Below the pieces are notes generated by a model, which did no database searches, had not been told where the DNA came from, and worked only from the letters and a program-made list of their open reading frames with translations. A stretch of DNA of 64,000 bases from NCBI GenBank assembly GCA_035263125.1, contig DATFRP010000359.1, positions 1 to 64,000 on the forward strand. Reading direction: 5' to 3'. Made by a program: the position numbers and the translations under genes. Shown in pieces: positions 1-10,061 of the stretch (the stretch's first letter is position 1; each line of letters opens with the position of its first letter). The DNA comes from Gp6-AA40 sp035263125. GTDB taxonomy: Bacteria; Acidobacteriota; Vicinamibacteria; Vicinamibacterales; UBA2999.

Positions 1-86
1 GCCAGAACCTTCGCCGTTGTGGGAATCTCGCTCTCGATCATCCCGGCATAGTGCTCGGCAAGAAACTTAGCCTGATCGGCGTTCAT
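1..86 (-). CDS. DinB-like protein, N-terminal fragment
   Basis: Only the first 28 codons lie in the window; the gene continues past the left edge. The ATG is preceded by a strong AAGGAGG Shine-Dalgarno with a 5-nt gap, which fixes the start. The N-terminus (MNADQAKFLAEHYAGMIESE) resembles the first helix of DinB/YfiT four-helix-bundle proteins, which often use a metal site for thiol-dependent transfer or detoxification chemistry. The metal-binding histidines are outside the window, so the family call is tentative. It lies downstream of ettA on the same strand, but a hairpin repeat separates them, so it is probably transcribed on its own. Confidence 0.5.
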   Translation of the reverse strand, partial: MNADQAKFLAEHYAGMIESEIPTTAKVL

Positions 87-101
87 GTATGCCTCCTTGA
101 T

Positions 102-134
102 GGATCGTGGGCGGGGCTGACGCCCGCCTCTCCA
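102..134. repeat. Dispersed hairpin repeat (GGCGGG stem, CACTAC tail)
   Basis: A short palindrome with GGCGGG and CCCGCC arms around a small loop is followed by a CCACTAC tail. Loop and tail resemble the other hairpins in this window (near 13.9, 28.6, 30.7, 38.4, 45.85 and 46.9 kb). It sits just after the ettA stop and before the DinB-like gene, so it may also end ettA transcripts, though no T-run follows. Confidence 0.5.
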
Positions 135-1805
<1,671 letters not shown>

Positions 1806-1817
1806 CGCAAACGTTCC

Positions 1818-1823
1818 AGTATA
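1818..1823 (-). promoter_or_regulatory. Probable -10 box of ettA
   Basis: TATACT on the minus strand, 12 nt before the ettA ATG. Transcription would begin about 5 nt before the start codon, leaving no room for a normal ribosome binding site. The heptamer repeats described next lie just upstream, where a -35 element would be. Confidence 0.5.
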
Positions 1824-1830
1824 TTCAGCT

Positions 1831-1985
1831 CAAAACTCAAAACGCAAAACTCGAGAACTGAGCGGCTCTTCGGCGCGGACTGACAGAAGTCACGCAGAGA
1901 CCGCAGAGAGACAGAGATCGCGGAGGCAACGGGTGGTCACCGGAGGCCTCTTCGTGCTCCGCTCCTCGGAGTGCTCTGCGTGTGT
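1831..1985. repeat. Heptamer simple repeat plus inverted CACGCAGAG-type repeat
   Basis: Non-coding stretch between ettA and the next gene. It begins with about four 7-bp units (CTCAAAA, CTCAAAA, CGCAAAA, CTCGAGA). A degenerate CACGCAGAGACCGCAGAG tract at 1890-1925 is mirrored, imperfectly and in inverse orientation, by CTCCG...GAGTGCTCTGCGTGTG at 1957-1985. The arms could form a long imperfect hairpin around GGTGGTCACC. The arrangement resembles the inverted simple repeats near 48 kb and 53 kb. Confidence 0.6.
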
Positions 1986-2378
1986 CTAGTGAACTCGACT
2001 ATCGGCGGGCTTGCTGACGATGTCGAGGACTGGCGAGGTGACGATGCGGCGGCCGTCGACCAGGATCTCCATGCGAAGGCCGACGCCAATCCAGCCGACC
2101 TTGAGGAAGCTGCCGCCCACACTCGCACCGCTCACGTGCGCGGGCGTCAGGCACGGGAAGAACTGGCCACCTTCGACCAGCACCGCGTCGCCAGACGAGA
2201 CGATGATGCGGTAATGCGAGTTGCGGGTTTGCACGTGAAGCGTCGTCATCGGCGCGAGGTCGCGGAGGTGCACGCCGTGGGTCGTTGCGACCGCCGCCGT
2301 GAACCCCGCGAGCGTCGCCGCGCGCGTGATCGTCGTAGTCGTCGTGGTCGATTCCTCAACCGCGGTGCGCCGCTTCAC
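1986..2378 (-). CDS. Conserved hypothetical protein (acidobacterial type)
   Basis: Small soluble protein of about 130 aa with no signal peptide or membrane segment. The C-terminal 75 residues form a glycine-rich beta pattern (HVQTRNSHYRI, GGQFFP, GSFLKVGWIGVGLRME, GRRIVTSPV). I recognise it only as a conserved acidobacterial family without known function. GTG at 2378 is chosen as the start because TAGTAT, a good -10 box, ends 7 nt before it and no Shine-Dalgarno is present, so a leaderless mRNA is likely. An in-frame GTG at 2417 would put the promoter inside the gene; ATG at 2249 would keep only the conserved domain. Confidence 0.7.
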   Translation of the reverse strand: MKRRTAVEESTTTTTTITRAATLAGFTAAVATTHGVHLRDLAPMTTLHVQTRNSHYRIIVSSGDAVLVEGGQFFPCLTPAHVSGASVGGSFLKVGWIGVGLRMEILVDGRRIVTSPVLDIVSKPADSRVH

Positions 2379-2385
2379 GGGTCCT

Positions 2386-2391
2386 ATACTA
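2386..2391 (-). promoter_or_regulatory. -10 box giving a leaderless GTG start
   Basis: TAGTAT on the minus strand ends 7 nt before the GTG at 2378, placing transcription start at or beside the start codon. Confidence 0.45.
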
Positions 2392-2489
2392 CGCCGATTC
2401 TCACGCGCTGACTGCACGAGTCTGCGTCCTACGGGTGATTGACCTGACCTTGCGTACGGGATTCACCTGAATTTACGCCCGTATCTTCG

Positions 2490-5339
2490 CTATTGGGTCC
2501 TGGACGCGGGCACTTCAGGCATTAATGTCACAACCGTACGCCGGTCCGCCGGGAAGTATTTGCGGAGGGCGGCATGGATGTTCTCGACCGACAACGACTC
2601 CGCACGCTCGATACGCTGCAGAATGCGCCGGGGATCGCGACCAAGCAGATGCATCGCCTGGAGCGAGTTCAGCCAGTACCCGTTCTGGAGCAACGACTCC
2701 TGAAGGCCGTTCTTCTCCTGTTCCTTGACCGCCTGCACATCGGCTGCCGACGGCCCCTCACGCCGCAGGCGATCGATCTCCGCCATCACTGCAGCGGTCA
2801 GGCTCTCGACATTTTCCGGAGCGCTGCCGAACTGCACGCTGGTCGTGCCGTACCCCGGCTGTGGTGAAGTGTTGGAGTAGCCCACGTTCACCGAGTAGGT
2901 GCCCCCCAGCTTTTCGCGCAGGATATCGCGCAGTCGCATTTCGAGCACCGACGTGGCCGCCTGCACCCGGTGCGTCTCGAGTTCATCGAGGCCGGTATCC
3001 GCGAAGAACGTCATCACGGTCTGACTGCGCGGCTCCTGTCCCTTGGTCACCTTCTCCTGCACGACGGTCGTGGGGAACTGCAGTCGCAGATCGCCCAGCT
3101 TGCCGTCGCGAACGCCGCGCGAGGGGAGCGATCCGATGTAGGTCGCGATGAGCGGTGCGATCTCGTCGACCTTGAAGGCGCCAACGAAGAAGAAGGTGAA
3201 GTCGGCGGCGTTCGAGAAGCGATCTTTGTAGAACGCCAGCATGCGATCAGGGTTGAAGCCGGCGAGGTCCTCGACCTTCAGCGGCCTCGCCGTGTAGTGA
3301 TCCATGGTGTTGATGCGGCGTACGCGCTCGGCGAAGACCGCACCCGGGCTCTGCGCCTGATTGGCGAGGACCGCCTCGAGCCGCTGCTTGAGCAGCGCGA
3401 ACGCGGCGGGATCGCTGTTGGGGGCCGTGAATTCCAGATAGGCCAGCTGCAGCGCCGTCTCGAGGTCCTTCGGGGTCGCCGATCCGCTGATTCCTTCCGT
3501 CGCGCTCGAGATCGACGTCGACGCGTTGGCGATTTTTCCCGCCAGCAGCTTCTGCAGGTCCGTCGGGTTGAACCCGCCGATGCCGCCGAGCGCCACGAGC
3601 GAGTTGGCCAGTGTCGCCTCCTGATACGTCGTCGCTGTCGCCAGCGACAGGCCGCCGCGCGCGTACGACGTGAAGAGGACCTGATCGTTTCGGAAGTCGG
3701 TCGGCTTGAGCCACACCTCGACGCCGTTCGACAGCGTGAGCACGGTCACGCCGATCTCGGAGATCTCGCGGCGGCTGGTGACTTTGCCCGGGGCCGGCGC
3801 CTTCGCGAGCAGCGCGCGTGAAGCGACGTCGTCTTTCCAGGGCGTGACTGTCGCAGAAGCTCCGGCGGTGAGCGCCGTACGCAGCGCCTGCTCGGTCGCA
3901 GCGGTGAGCCCAGCCTTCTCGGGGGCCGTCGCAATGACCACGCGATTGGCATCGCTGACGAACTCGCGCACAATCGCCGCGGTCTCAGCGCTGGTAATCG
4001 TCGAAAGGAAGCGGCGAGCCAGCTGCACCTCGAGCGCGATGCCAGGGGCAGCTTCGTTTTGCAGGTAGTGGCGCACGAGCTCGGACGCGAGCGGCTCGCT
4101 CTGTGATTTGTCGCGCTCGTTGTACGCCCGTTCGTATCCCGCCAGCTGGTTCCGCTTGGCTCGATCGAGTTCGGCCTCGCCGAACCCATGCTGGCGGACA
4201 CGCGCCAGCTCGGTGGCGAGCGCCGTCAAGCCGGTGGCGATTCCACCGTCTTTCACGCGCGCTGATACCTCGAACGATTCGATCGTCCTCCCGAGCGTGT
4301 CGTCGCCGGCCGACGCGCCGAGGAACGGGGCGTCCGGTCGCCGCGCGATCTCGGCAAACCGCGCGTTCATCATCTGATACACCAGCCCCTCAGCCAGCGT
4401 TCGACGGTAGTCGCCCATCGTCCGCAGCTCGCGAAGCGGGTGCTTGTGCATGATCGTCACCGACGACGACTGCAGCTCCTTGTCCGACAGCGACACGTAG
4501 CGCGTGTCCTGATGCGCCGGGATGTCGTAGACCGGACGCGCCGCCGGCGGCCGCGCCGGCATTCCCGAGAAGTGTTGCCGGACGAGCGCTTCAGCCTTCT
4601 CGACCTCGATATCGCCAACCACGATCACCGCCATGCGATCGGGCCGATAGAACTCGCGATAGAAGTCGCGCAGGCGCTGGGGCGAAAACGTTCGGAGCAC
4701 GTCGGGCAGGCCGATCGGAATGCGATCGATGTAGCGCGAGGCGCCGAACATCGCCTTCATCTGCGGCTCCTGCAGGCGCGTGCCCGCACCCAGCCGACCG
4801 CGCCATTCCTCGATCACCACGCCACGTTCGCGATCGATCTCCTGCGGATCGAGCGAGAGACCGCTCGCGAAATCGCTCAGGGCCTCGAAGCCGCGATCGA
4901 GCACGCCCGGCTTCTCCGTCGGCACGTTGAGCATGAAGACGGTCTCGTCGAAGCTCGTGTAGGCGTTGACGTGCGCGCCGAACTGCGCCCCGATCGATTC
5001 GAGGTACGAGACGAGCTCGCCCGGCTTGAAATGCGCCGTGCCGTTGAACGCCATGTGCTCCAGCATGTGCGCGAGGCCGCGTTGATCGTCAGCCTCGTCG
5101 ATCGACCCGGCCTTGACGACCAGCCGGAGCATGACGTGATCGTTGGGGAGCCCGTTATGTCGAATGAAGAAGGTGAGGCCGTTCGGCAGTGTGCCGGTGC
5201 GAATGGCGATGTCGAGCGGCAGCGGTGCAGCGAGATCCTGCCGATCCTGCGTCTCGCCCACCGACGGGACGAGCAGAAGCACCGCGCTGACGAGGTATGC
5301 TGCCCGCATGCGGCTCAAGATCAGACGGCTGGATTCCAC
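2490..5339 (-). CDS. M16 family zinc metalloprotease, full-length, secreted
   Basis: Large single-chain M16 peptidase of 949 aa, consistent with two tandem insulinase-type halves. The zinc site is intact: HMLEHMAFNG (HxxEH) near residue 90, with downstream acidic residues in DRERGVVIEEWRG as in the family. Related enzymes degrade peptides in the periplasm. GTG at 5339 is preferred as start because GGGAGG lies 6 nt upstream; the peptide then has a basic n-region followed by the hydrophobic stretch AAYLVSAVLLLVPSVG, a good signal peptide. The alternative ATG at 5309 has no ribosome binding site. With the GTG start the gene overlaps dut head to head by 32 bp. Confidence 0.92.
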   Translation of the reverse strand: MESSRLILSRMRAAYLVSAVLLLVPSVGETQDRQDLAAPLPLDIAIRTGTLPNGLTFFIRHNGLPNDHVMLRLVVKAGSIDEADDQRGLAHMLEHMAFNGTAHFKPGELVSYLESIGAQFGAHVNAYTSFDETVFMLNVPTEKPGVLDRGFEALSDFASGLSLDPQEIDRERGVVIEEWRGRLGAGTRLQEPQMKAMFGASRYIDRIPIGLPDVLRTFSPQRLRDFYREFYRPDRMAVIVVGDIEVEKAEALVRQHFSGMPARPPAARPVYDIPAHQDTRYVSLSDKELQSSSVTIMHKHPLRELRTMGDYRRTLAEGLVYQMMNARFAEIARRPDAPFLGASAGDDTLGRTIESFEVSARVKDGGIATGLTALATELARVRQHGFGEAELDRAKRNQLAGYERAYNERDKSQSEPLASELVRHYLQNEAAPGIALEVQLARRFLSTITSAETAAIVREFVSDANRVVIATAPEKAGLTAATEQALRTALTAGASATVTPWKDDVASRALLAKAPAPGKVTSRREISEIGVTVLTLSNGVEVWLKPTDFRNDQVLFTSYARGGLSLATATTYQEATLANSLVALGGIGGFNPTDLQKLLAGKIANASTSISSATEGISGSATPKDLETALQLAYLEFTAPNSDPAAFALLKQRLEAVLANQAQSPGAVFAERVRRINTMDHYTARPLKVEDLAGFNPDRMLAFYKDRFSNAADFTFFFVGAFKVDEIAPLIATYIGSLPSRGVRDGKLGDLRLQFPTTVVQEKVTKGQEPRSQTVMTFFADTGLDELETHRVQAATSVLEMRLRDILREKLGGTYSVNVGYSNTSPQPGYGTTSVQFGSAPENVESLTAAVMAEIDRLRREGPSAADVQAVKEQEKNGLQESLLQNGYWLNSLQAMHLLGRDPRRILQRIERAESLSVENIHAALRKYFPADRRTVVTLMPEVPASRTQ
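5296..5301 (+). promoter_or_regulatory. -10 box of dut (leaderless)
   Basis: TATGCT on the plus strand lies exactly 6 nt before the dut ATG. No Shine-Dalgarno is properly placed. The box lies inside the 5' coding region of the divergent M16 gene. Confidence 0.4.
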
Positions 5340-5739
5340 AGTTTCCCTCCCTGCTTACGGCACCGACGAATCGGCGGGCTTCGACCTGGCGGCAGCGCAC
5401 GAGGTCACCGTGGCCCCCAGGCAGATCGTCCTTGTCCGGACTGGCCTCGTCATCGAGGTTCCGCCCGGGTACTTCCTGGGGATTTTCGCCCGAAGCAGCA
5501 CGCCACTCAAGCGCGGATTGCTGGTCGCCAACGGGGTCGGCGTCATCGATCCCGATTACTCGGGGCCAGATGACGAGGTCATGATTCAGGTGCTGAACGT
5601 CACGGATCGCGAGGTCCGCATCGCCCGCGGCGACCGTCTGGCCCAGGGCATCGTGCTGCCCGCGCCACGGGTGACGTGGGACGAAGTCGAAGGAATTCGC
5701 GAGGTCACCCGAGGAGGATTCGGCGCTACGGGCCACTAG
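5308..5739 (+). CDS. dut: Deoxyuridine 5'-triphosphate nucleotidohydrolase
   Basis: Hydrolyses dUTP to dUMP and pyrophosphate, which keeps uracil out of DNA and feeds dTMP synthesis. All five trimeric dUTPase motifs are visible in 143 aa: SAGFDL, RSSTPLKRGL, GVIDPDYSG, RGDRLAQGI and the C-terminal RGGFGATGH that closes over the active site. The start is set at ATG 5308 because MRLKIRRLDSTVSLP matches the usual N-terminus. A TATGCT box 6 nt upstream suggests a leaderless transcript. The start lies inside the opposite-strand M16 gene. Next to the stop is a convergent membrane-protein gene. Confidence 0.95.
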   Translation: MRLKIRRLDSTVSLPAYGTDESAGFDLAAAHEVTVAPRQIVLVRTGLVIEVPPGYFLGIFARSSTPLKRGLLVANGVGVIDPDYSGPDDEVMIQVLNVTDREVRIARGDRLAQGIVLPAPRVTWDEVEGIREVTRGGFGATGH

Positions 5740-5786
5740 AACCGGCCTGCTCACTGACGGAAGCACCGAGGCCCCACGCTCGCGCC

Positions 5787-6407
5787 TCAAGGCCCTCCGT
5801 CAGGCGCGAGAATCGTTCCGGCAATCCCGATCAACGTGAACAACCCGCCGAGAACGATGCCGAACCAGTTCCATCCTCTGAGCCGAGCATTCCTGTCATG
5901 CGTTGGCGCCGCGATCGCGTTGACGCGGTTCGCGTGCTTCTGGACCGGAACGAGAAACAGAAATGCGAAAAGGGAGATCAGCGAGTACGGGGCAGGAATC
6001 CCCGAGACAACTGTGGTCACGATCCAGCCGATCGCGAGCGGTACGGCAGCCAGCTTACGACCCGCGATGACTGGGGTCTCTTGTGACTCGTTCCAGAACA
6101 CCTGCAGCGAGAGCGTGTCCGTGCTCGAGACACCGTAGTCGCGAATGCGGGCAAAGCACTGATAGCAGTAGAAGACCGCAAACAGCCCGCGGGCCTGCGG
6201 CGAGATCGTGATCCGCTCTCGCTCCGCAATCCTCTTCCAGTTCTTGTAGAACCAGTAGATCTCGTAAAGGGTAAAGGTGCAAAAGCACATGATTATGAGC
6301 TTCGGCACAGAGACAGCGAAAAACGGCGGCTCGACGTCGACCTCAACTGGCGGGGCGATGTCGGCGACGACTGATCTCGGAGGCGCGTACGGGTTGACGG
6401 TCATCAC
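5787..6407 (-). CDS. Multi-pass membrane protein with CYQC motif (paralogue of 12120-12761)
   Basis: 206-aa integral membrane protein of unknown function. It opens with NPYAPPRSVVAD, has an early hydrophobic segment ending in FCTFTLYEIYWFYKNWK, then AVFYCYQCFARIRDYG, and two or three later hydrophobic segments before a NRNARL motif. The YWFYKNW pattern recalls DUF4234-like membrane proteins, but this is only a resemblance. A paralogue with the same motifs lies about 6 kb away, and both stand next to unrelated genes. It diverges from the response regulator gene; TATAGT at about 6431-6436 on the minus strand is a possible -10. Confidence 0.8.
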   Translation of the reverse strand: MMTVNPYAPPRSVVADIAPPVEVDVEPPFFAVSVPKLIIMCFCTFTLYEIYWFYKNWKRIAERERITISPQARGLFAVFYCYQCFARIRDYGVSSTDTLSLQVFWNESQETPVIAGRKLAAVPLAIGWIVTTVVSGIPAPYSLISLFAFLFLVPVQKHANRVNAIAAPTHDRNARLRGWNWFGIVLGGLFTLIGIAGTILAPDGGP

Positions 6408-6506
6408 GGCAATCTCGGCACAACGTCGCCTGAACTATAACCGCGTGTCGCCAAGCCGCGCGCCCATTCGTGATTTTGGTCGATCGCCAACGAGACGACC
6501 GGCCTG

Positions 6507-6512
6507 TATGAT
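6507..6512 (+). promoter_or_regulatory. Extended -10 box of the MEDS response regulator
   Basis: TGTATGAT matches an extended -10 and ends 9 nt before the GTG start. The leader would be only 2-3 nt long. Confidence 0.4.
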
Positions 6513-6521
6513 TCACCGGTA

Positions 6522-7493
6522 GTGAGGCCACCTCGATCGGCCTTCTCCACCGCAACGACGAAGCCGAAGGTTCTCCTGGTCGATAATCATCGGGAGGTCT
6601 TGACGTCGGTGTCTCGTCTGCTCGCCGGCGATTTCGACATCGCTGCCGTCGCCACCGATGGATACGAAACGCTGGATGCGGCCCAGCGTGTCGACCCCGA
6701 CGTCATCGTGCTCGACATCACGATGCCCGGGCTCGATGGCTTTCAGACTGCGCAAGAACTGAAACGAGCCGGCTCGCGCGCTGCCATCGTCTTCCTGACG
6801 ATGCACGAGTCGGAGGAGTACGTCGTCGAGGGCTTCCGATCGGGCGGACGTGGTTACGTCGTGAAGACGCGCGTGCATGAGGATCTCGCGCACGCGTTGA
6901 ATCGCGTCCTCGCTGGGCAGCTGTTTGCCCCCTCGCTCAAATCACTCGACGCGATCGCCGCGGGGGGCAGCGGGCACGCGGTCCGATTCTTTCCCGACGA
7001 TCCCACGTTGGTTCACGAGGTCGGGACCCTTCTGCACGTGGCGCTCAGCCGCGGCGATTCAGTGTCGGTCGCCATCAGACAATCTGTTCGCGAAGGTGTC
7101 GCCACACACTTGCAGGCGCGCGGATGGAACGTCGCGGCGTCAGGGATACACGGTCGCTTTCGCGCGATCGATTCGGCTGACGTGCTGTCGACGATCATGC
7201 GCGGCGAGTGTCTCGATGTCGATTGCCTTGCCGAGGTGGTCGCGAATCTGGATCGCAGGCGTCTCGCCACCGCGGAGGGGTCGACGGCTCGGATGATCCT
7301 CGTTGGCGAAATCTCGGTTCCACTGTTCTCGAGCGGAAACCCGGAGGCGGCGATGGAAGTCGAGCGCGTCTGGAACGAGCTGACACGCGCGCTCCCCATC
7401 CTCACGGTCTGCTGCTATCCAGCGACGTTCTTCGATCACAGACCGCAGGAGACATTTTCAGCGGTGTGTGCCGAGCACTGGGCGATCGCTTAG
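6522..7493 (+). CDS. Response regulator with C-terminal MEDS sensory domain
   Basis: Residues about 14-130 form a receiver domain: VLLVDNHRE with acidic Asp21, phosphoacceptor Asp65 in VIVLDITMPG, Thr93 and Lys115 in GYVVKTR. Residues about 155-320 look like a MEDS domain, found in methanogen/methylotroph DcmR-type sensors (HAVRFFPDDPTLVHEVGTLL at the start, CCYPATFF near the end). No DNA-binding or enzymatic output is seen, so it probably relays a signal by protein contact. No histidine kinase is adjacent, so it is an orphan regulator. The start is GTG, supported by an extended -10 box just upstream; no Shine-Dalgarno is visible. Confidence 0.88.
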   Translation: MRPPRSAFSTATTKPKVLLVDNHREVLTSVSRLLAGDFDIAAVATDGYETLDAAQRVDPDVIVLDITMPGLDGFQTAQELKRAGSRAAIVFLTMHESEEYVVEGFRSGGRGYVVKTRVHEDLAHALNRVLAGQLFAPSLKSLDAIAAGGSGHAVRFFPDDPTLVHEVGTLLHVALSRGDSVSVAIRQSVREGVATHLQARGWNVAASGIHGRFRAIDSADVLSTIMRGECLDVDCLAEVVANLDRRRLATAEGSTARMILVGEISVPLFSSGNPEAAMEVERVWNELTRALPILTVCCYPATFFDHRPQETFSAVCAEHWAIA

Positions 7494-7505
7494 CTTGGTC
7501 CAACC

Positions 7506-8696
7506 TCACATCACGCCGTCGATTCGATCGAACGCCTCGCTGAGAATCGCATGCGACGTCGAGAAACAGATGCGGAGATGCCCGTCGGCGCCAGGGCCGA
7601 ACAGTTGATCGATGCCGGGAGCCACTGCGACCCGCGCCTTCTCGAACCAGAGTGTCGCCAGCTCCTCGGACGTGCGCCCGGTCCCGCGGATCTCGGGAAA
7701 GAGTACGTACGTGCCCGCGGGAACGGTGCAGCGCACTCCGGGCATGCGCGCGAGTCGTGAGAGCGCGTAGTCTCTCATCTCGTGAAGATGTGCGACGAAC
7801 GCGTCGGCCCAGTACCAGCATTTCTCGTAAGCGGTCGTCGCCGCGATCTGCGAGAGCGTCGACACGCCGAACGCGGTCGTCCGTGCACCTGACATCGTGA
7901 TGAGCCGGTCGAGAATCTCCGGCGATGGCGCGTGAATGAAGCCGACCCGCAGGCCGGCGAGACCAAACGTCTTCGAAAACCCGTAGACCGAAATCACCCG
8001 GCTGGCGATCTCGGGATCCAGACCCGCCATGCACACGTGCCGATGCGGTGCGTAGACGATGTCCGACCAGATCTCATCGCTGACGATCCACAAACCGTGT
8101 CTCACGGCGATCTGGCCGATCGCCTCCAGTGTCTGGCGGCTGAAGACCCAGCCGAGCGGATTGTGCGGGTTGCACACGCCGATCAATCGCGTCCGGGGCG
8201 TGATCAGGCGTTCGAGTGCGCCCGGGTCGAACCCGTCTGCCGCAGCATCCAGCCTCAGGCGCACTGGCGTCGCACCGGCCGCGCGTACCGATTCAGGAAA
8301 GAGAAAGTCGACCGGGTCGAAGATGATCGCCTCGTCGCCGGCGTTGAGCGCGAAGCGTGCGACGAGATACATCGCCGACGCCGCGCTGTCCGTGGGAAAG
8401 ATGTGTTCCGGTCCGCAGCCGGCAACGCCTTTCCGATCGCGCATCACACTGGCTGCCGCCGCCCGGAATTCTGGAAGACCTTCCGGCGGTCCATACGAGA
8501 GGACGCCGGAGCTCGAGTACTCGGCGAGCGCCGCGCGAATCTCTGGCGCCACCGGAAAGTCTGGATCGGCTGCCGTGAGCGGAATGACACCATCGGGTTG
8601 CATCGCCCAGCGCACGTTGTACGCGCGCCGCCGCAGGAGATCGAGATTCACCTGATCGTCGGCGAACAACCCGGTGGACTTGAGCATGCTGATCAC
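7506..8696 (-). CDS. PLP-dependent aminotransferase, MalY/PatB-like (class I/II)
   Basis: Fold-type I PLP enzyme of about 396 aa. The substrate-loop motif TAADPDFPVAPEI, CNPHNPLGWVF and the PLP-lysine region YGFSKTFGLAGLRVGF are present. The early RWAMQPDGVIPLTAADPDFP region points to the MalY/PatB C-S lyase and aminotransferase group, but the exact substrate is unknown. GTG at 8696 is preferred because AAGGAG lies 6 nt upstream. An alternative GTG at 8726 overlaps the stop of the upstream monooxygenase gene as GTGA. Either way the two genes form a translationally coupled pair, suggesting a small pathway that modifies an amino-acid-derived compound. Confidence 0.9.
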   Translation of the reverse strand: MISMLKSTGLFADDQVNLDLLRRRAYNVRWAMQPDGVIPLTAADPDFPVAPEIRAALAEYSSSGVLSYGPPEGLPEFRAAAASVMRDRKGVAGCGPEHIFPTDSAASAMYLVARFALNAGDEAIIFDPVDFLFPESVRAAGATPVRLRLDAAADGFDPGALERLITPRTRLIGVCNPHNPLGWVFSRQTLEAIGQIAVRHGLWIVSDEIWSDIVYAPHRHVCMAGLDPEIASRVISVYGFSKTFGLAGLRVGFIHAPSPEILDRLITMSGARTTAFGVSTLSQIAATTAYEKCWYWADAFVAHLHEMRDYALSRLARMPGVRCTVPAGTYVLFPEIRGTGRTSEELATLWFEKARVAVAPGIDQLFGPGADGHLRICFSTSHAILSEAFDRIDGVM

Positions 8697-8722
8697 GACT
8701 GACTCCTTCTCTCGAGTGCCGC

Positions 8723-9940
8723 TCACTTGACGAGCGGTACGGCGATGTCGCCGGTAAAACGGGACGGATAGAGAAAGCGTTCCGCGAGCGCGCGCCCGGC
8801 GTTGACGAATCCGCCAACCTCCGAGCGTCGTTCGGTGCTGAACTGCTCGAGTACAGCATCATCGGCGATCGGCGAATCCGATCGACCGCCGTCGTCGTCG
8901 CCGCGAGCAACCGCGAAGACGCGGCACGCGCGCGGTGTCGCGAGACACCGCGCCAGCGTCACGACGTCCTGAAGTGCCGAGTTCACTCCCTGGCTCGTGA
9001 ACGTGAGAAAGACGTGCGCGGCGTCGCCAATGAGGACGACGTTCTTGCGATGGAAGCTGGGAAGCAACTCCATGTCGGTCGTGCTCCAGACGTGGGCTTC
9101 CTCGAAGTTGGTGCGCTCCAGGAGCTCGGGAATCGGAGCCGGCCATCCGCTCACGAGCGCGCGCGCGAATGCCTGCTTGCACTCAGTCGAAGGGTGGCGA
9201 GCACTGGTCCCCGCGCCGCTCGTGCATTCGTCCATGTCGAGCCGCTCGGAATCGTATTGGAGATACCAGACGAGATCACCACCACCGCAAGGCACGATAC
9301 CGAGCGCCAGGCCGGTGTGCTCGTCCTGGGTCTTGAGGAACATGTTGCCCATCTGCGCTGCCAGATCGGGCGCATGCACCGAGCACACCAGCTCCTTGAC
9401 GCGGACCTTCGATACCGTGTGATCGGGGAAGAGCTCTGCGCGTGTCCGTGAGCGAACTCCGTCGGCTCCGATGAACAGGTCGGCTTCCACCACAACGGAC
9501 GACTCTGAACGATCGCCGGCGTCGACGCTCTCATGTCGCTCGAAGCGCGCACACGCCACGCGACCTTCGGGGCTCCAGTCGAACCCGTTGAACCGCATGC
9601 CCATCGTGATCGCGGAATCTGGAACGGCGCCGCGCAGCGCCTCGACGAAGTACCGCCGCTGGATGCCGACGGCATCGGTCAGCGGCAGCTTCGTCAGCAC
9701 CCGTCCCTGACTCGAACGCATGACAAAGCAGTCGACAGCGTGCCCTCGCGTGCACACGGCCTGGCGAAGTCCGAGATGATCGAGGGCGTCCAGACCGTTG
9801 CCGAGCAGGATGAAACCATGGCCTCTCCGCGCCCACTCCGACGAGCGCTCATAGACACGGGGTTCGACGCCGAATCGATGCAGGCTGATACACGCAGAGA
9901 GGCCAGCGATTCCTCCTCCAATGATAGCGACTGACGACAT
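8723..9940 (-). CDS. FAD-dependent monooxygenase (PHBH fold)
   Basis: Flavoprotein hydroxylase of 405 aa. The N-terminal Rossmann motif GGGIAGLSACISL binds the ADP part of FAD. GADGVRSRTR matches the central DG motif, and GDAAHVFLTFTSQGVNSALQD is the GD motif contacting the FAD ribose. It probably hydroxylates an aromatic or polyketide-like substrate with NAD(P)H; the substrate cannot be told. It is the first gene of a pair with the downstream aminotransferase. No signal peptide is present, so it is cytoplasmic. The start is the ATG just before the FAD motif (MSSVAIIGGG). Confidence 0.9.
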   Translation of the reverse strand: MSSVAIIGGGIAGLSACISLHRFGVEPRVYERSSEWARRGHGFILLGNGLDALDHLGLRQAVCTRGHAVDCFVMRSSQGRVLTKLPLTDAVGIQRRYFVEALRGAVPDSAITMGMRFNGFDWSPEGRVACARFERHESVDAGDRSESSVVVEADLFIGADGVRSRTRAELFPDHTVSKVRVKELVCSVHAPDLAAQMGNMFLKTQDEHTGLALGIVPCGGGDLVWYLQYDSERLDMDECTSGAGTSARHPSTECKQAFARALVSGWPAPIPELLERTNFEEAHVWSTTDMELLPSFHRKNVVLIGDAAHVFLTFTSQGVNSALQDVVTLARCLATPRACRVFAVARGDDDGGRSDSPIADDAVLEQFSTERRSEVGGFVNAGRALAERFLYPSRFTGDIAVPLVK

Positions 9941-10061
9941 TCCGAACCCCCAGAAGAGCTACGCAAGACAGAGCTCGATTGACTGGACACTCCGATGACC
10001 GGAGATCCAGGGCACCGCCGATTTCTCAGCGCGGATCTCTATCGCGACGGAACGAAACGAC

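Noticed and set aside
4440..5573. Long plus-strand open frame opposite the M16 gene
   Set aside because: Arginine/histidine-rich antisense shadow of a GC-rich gene, without domain or ribosome site.
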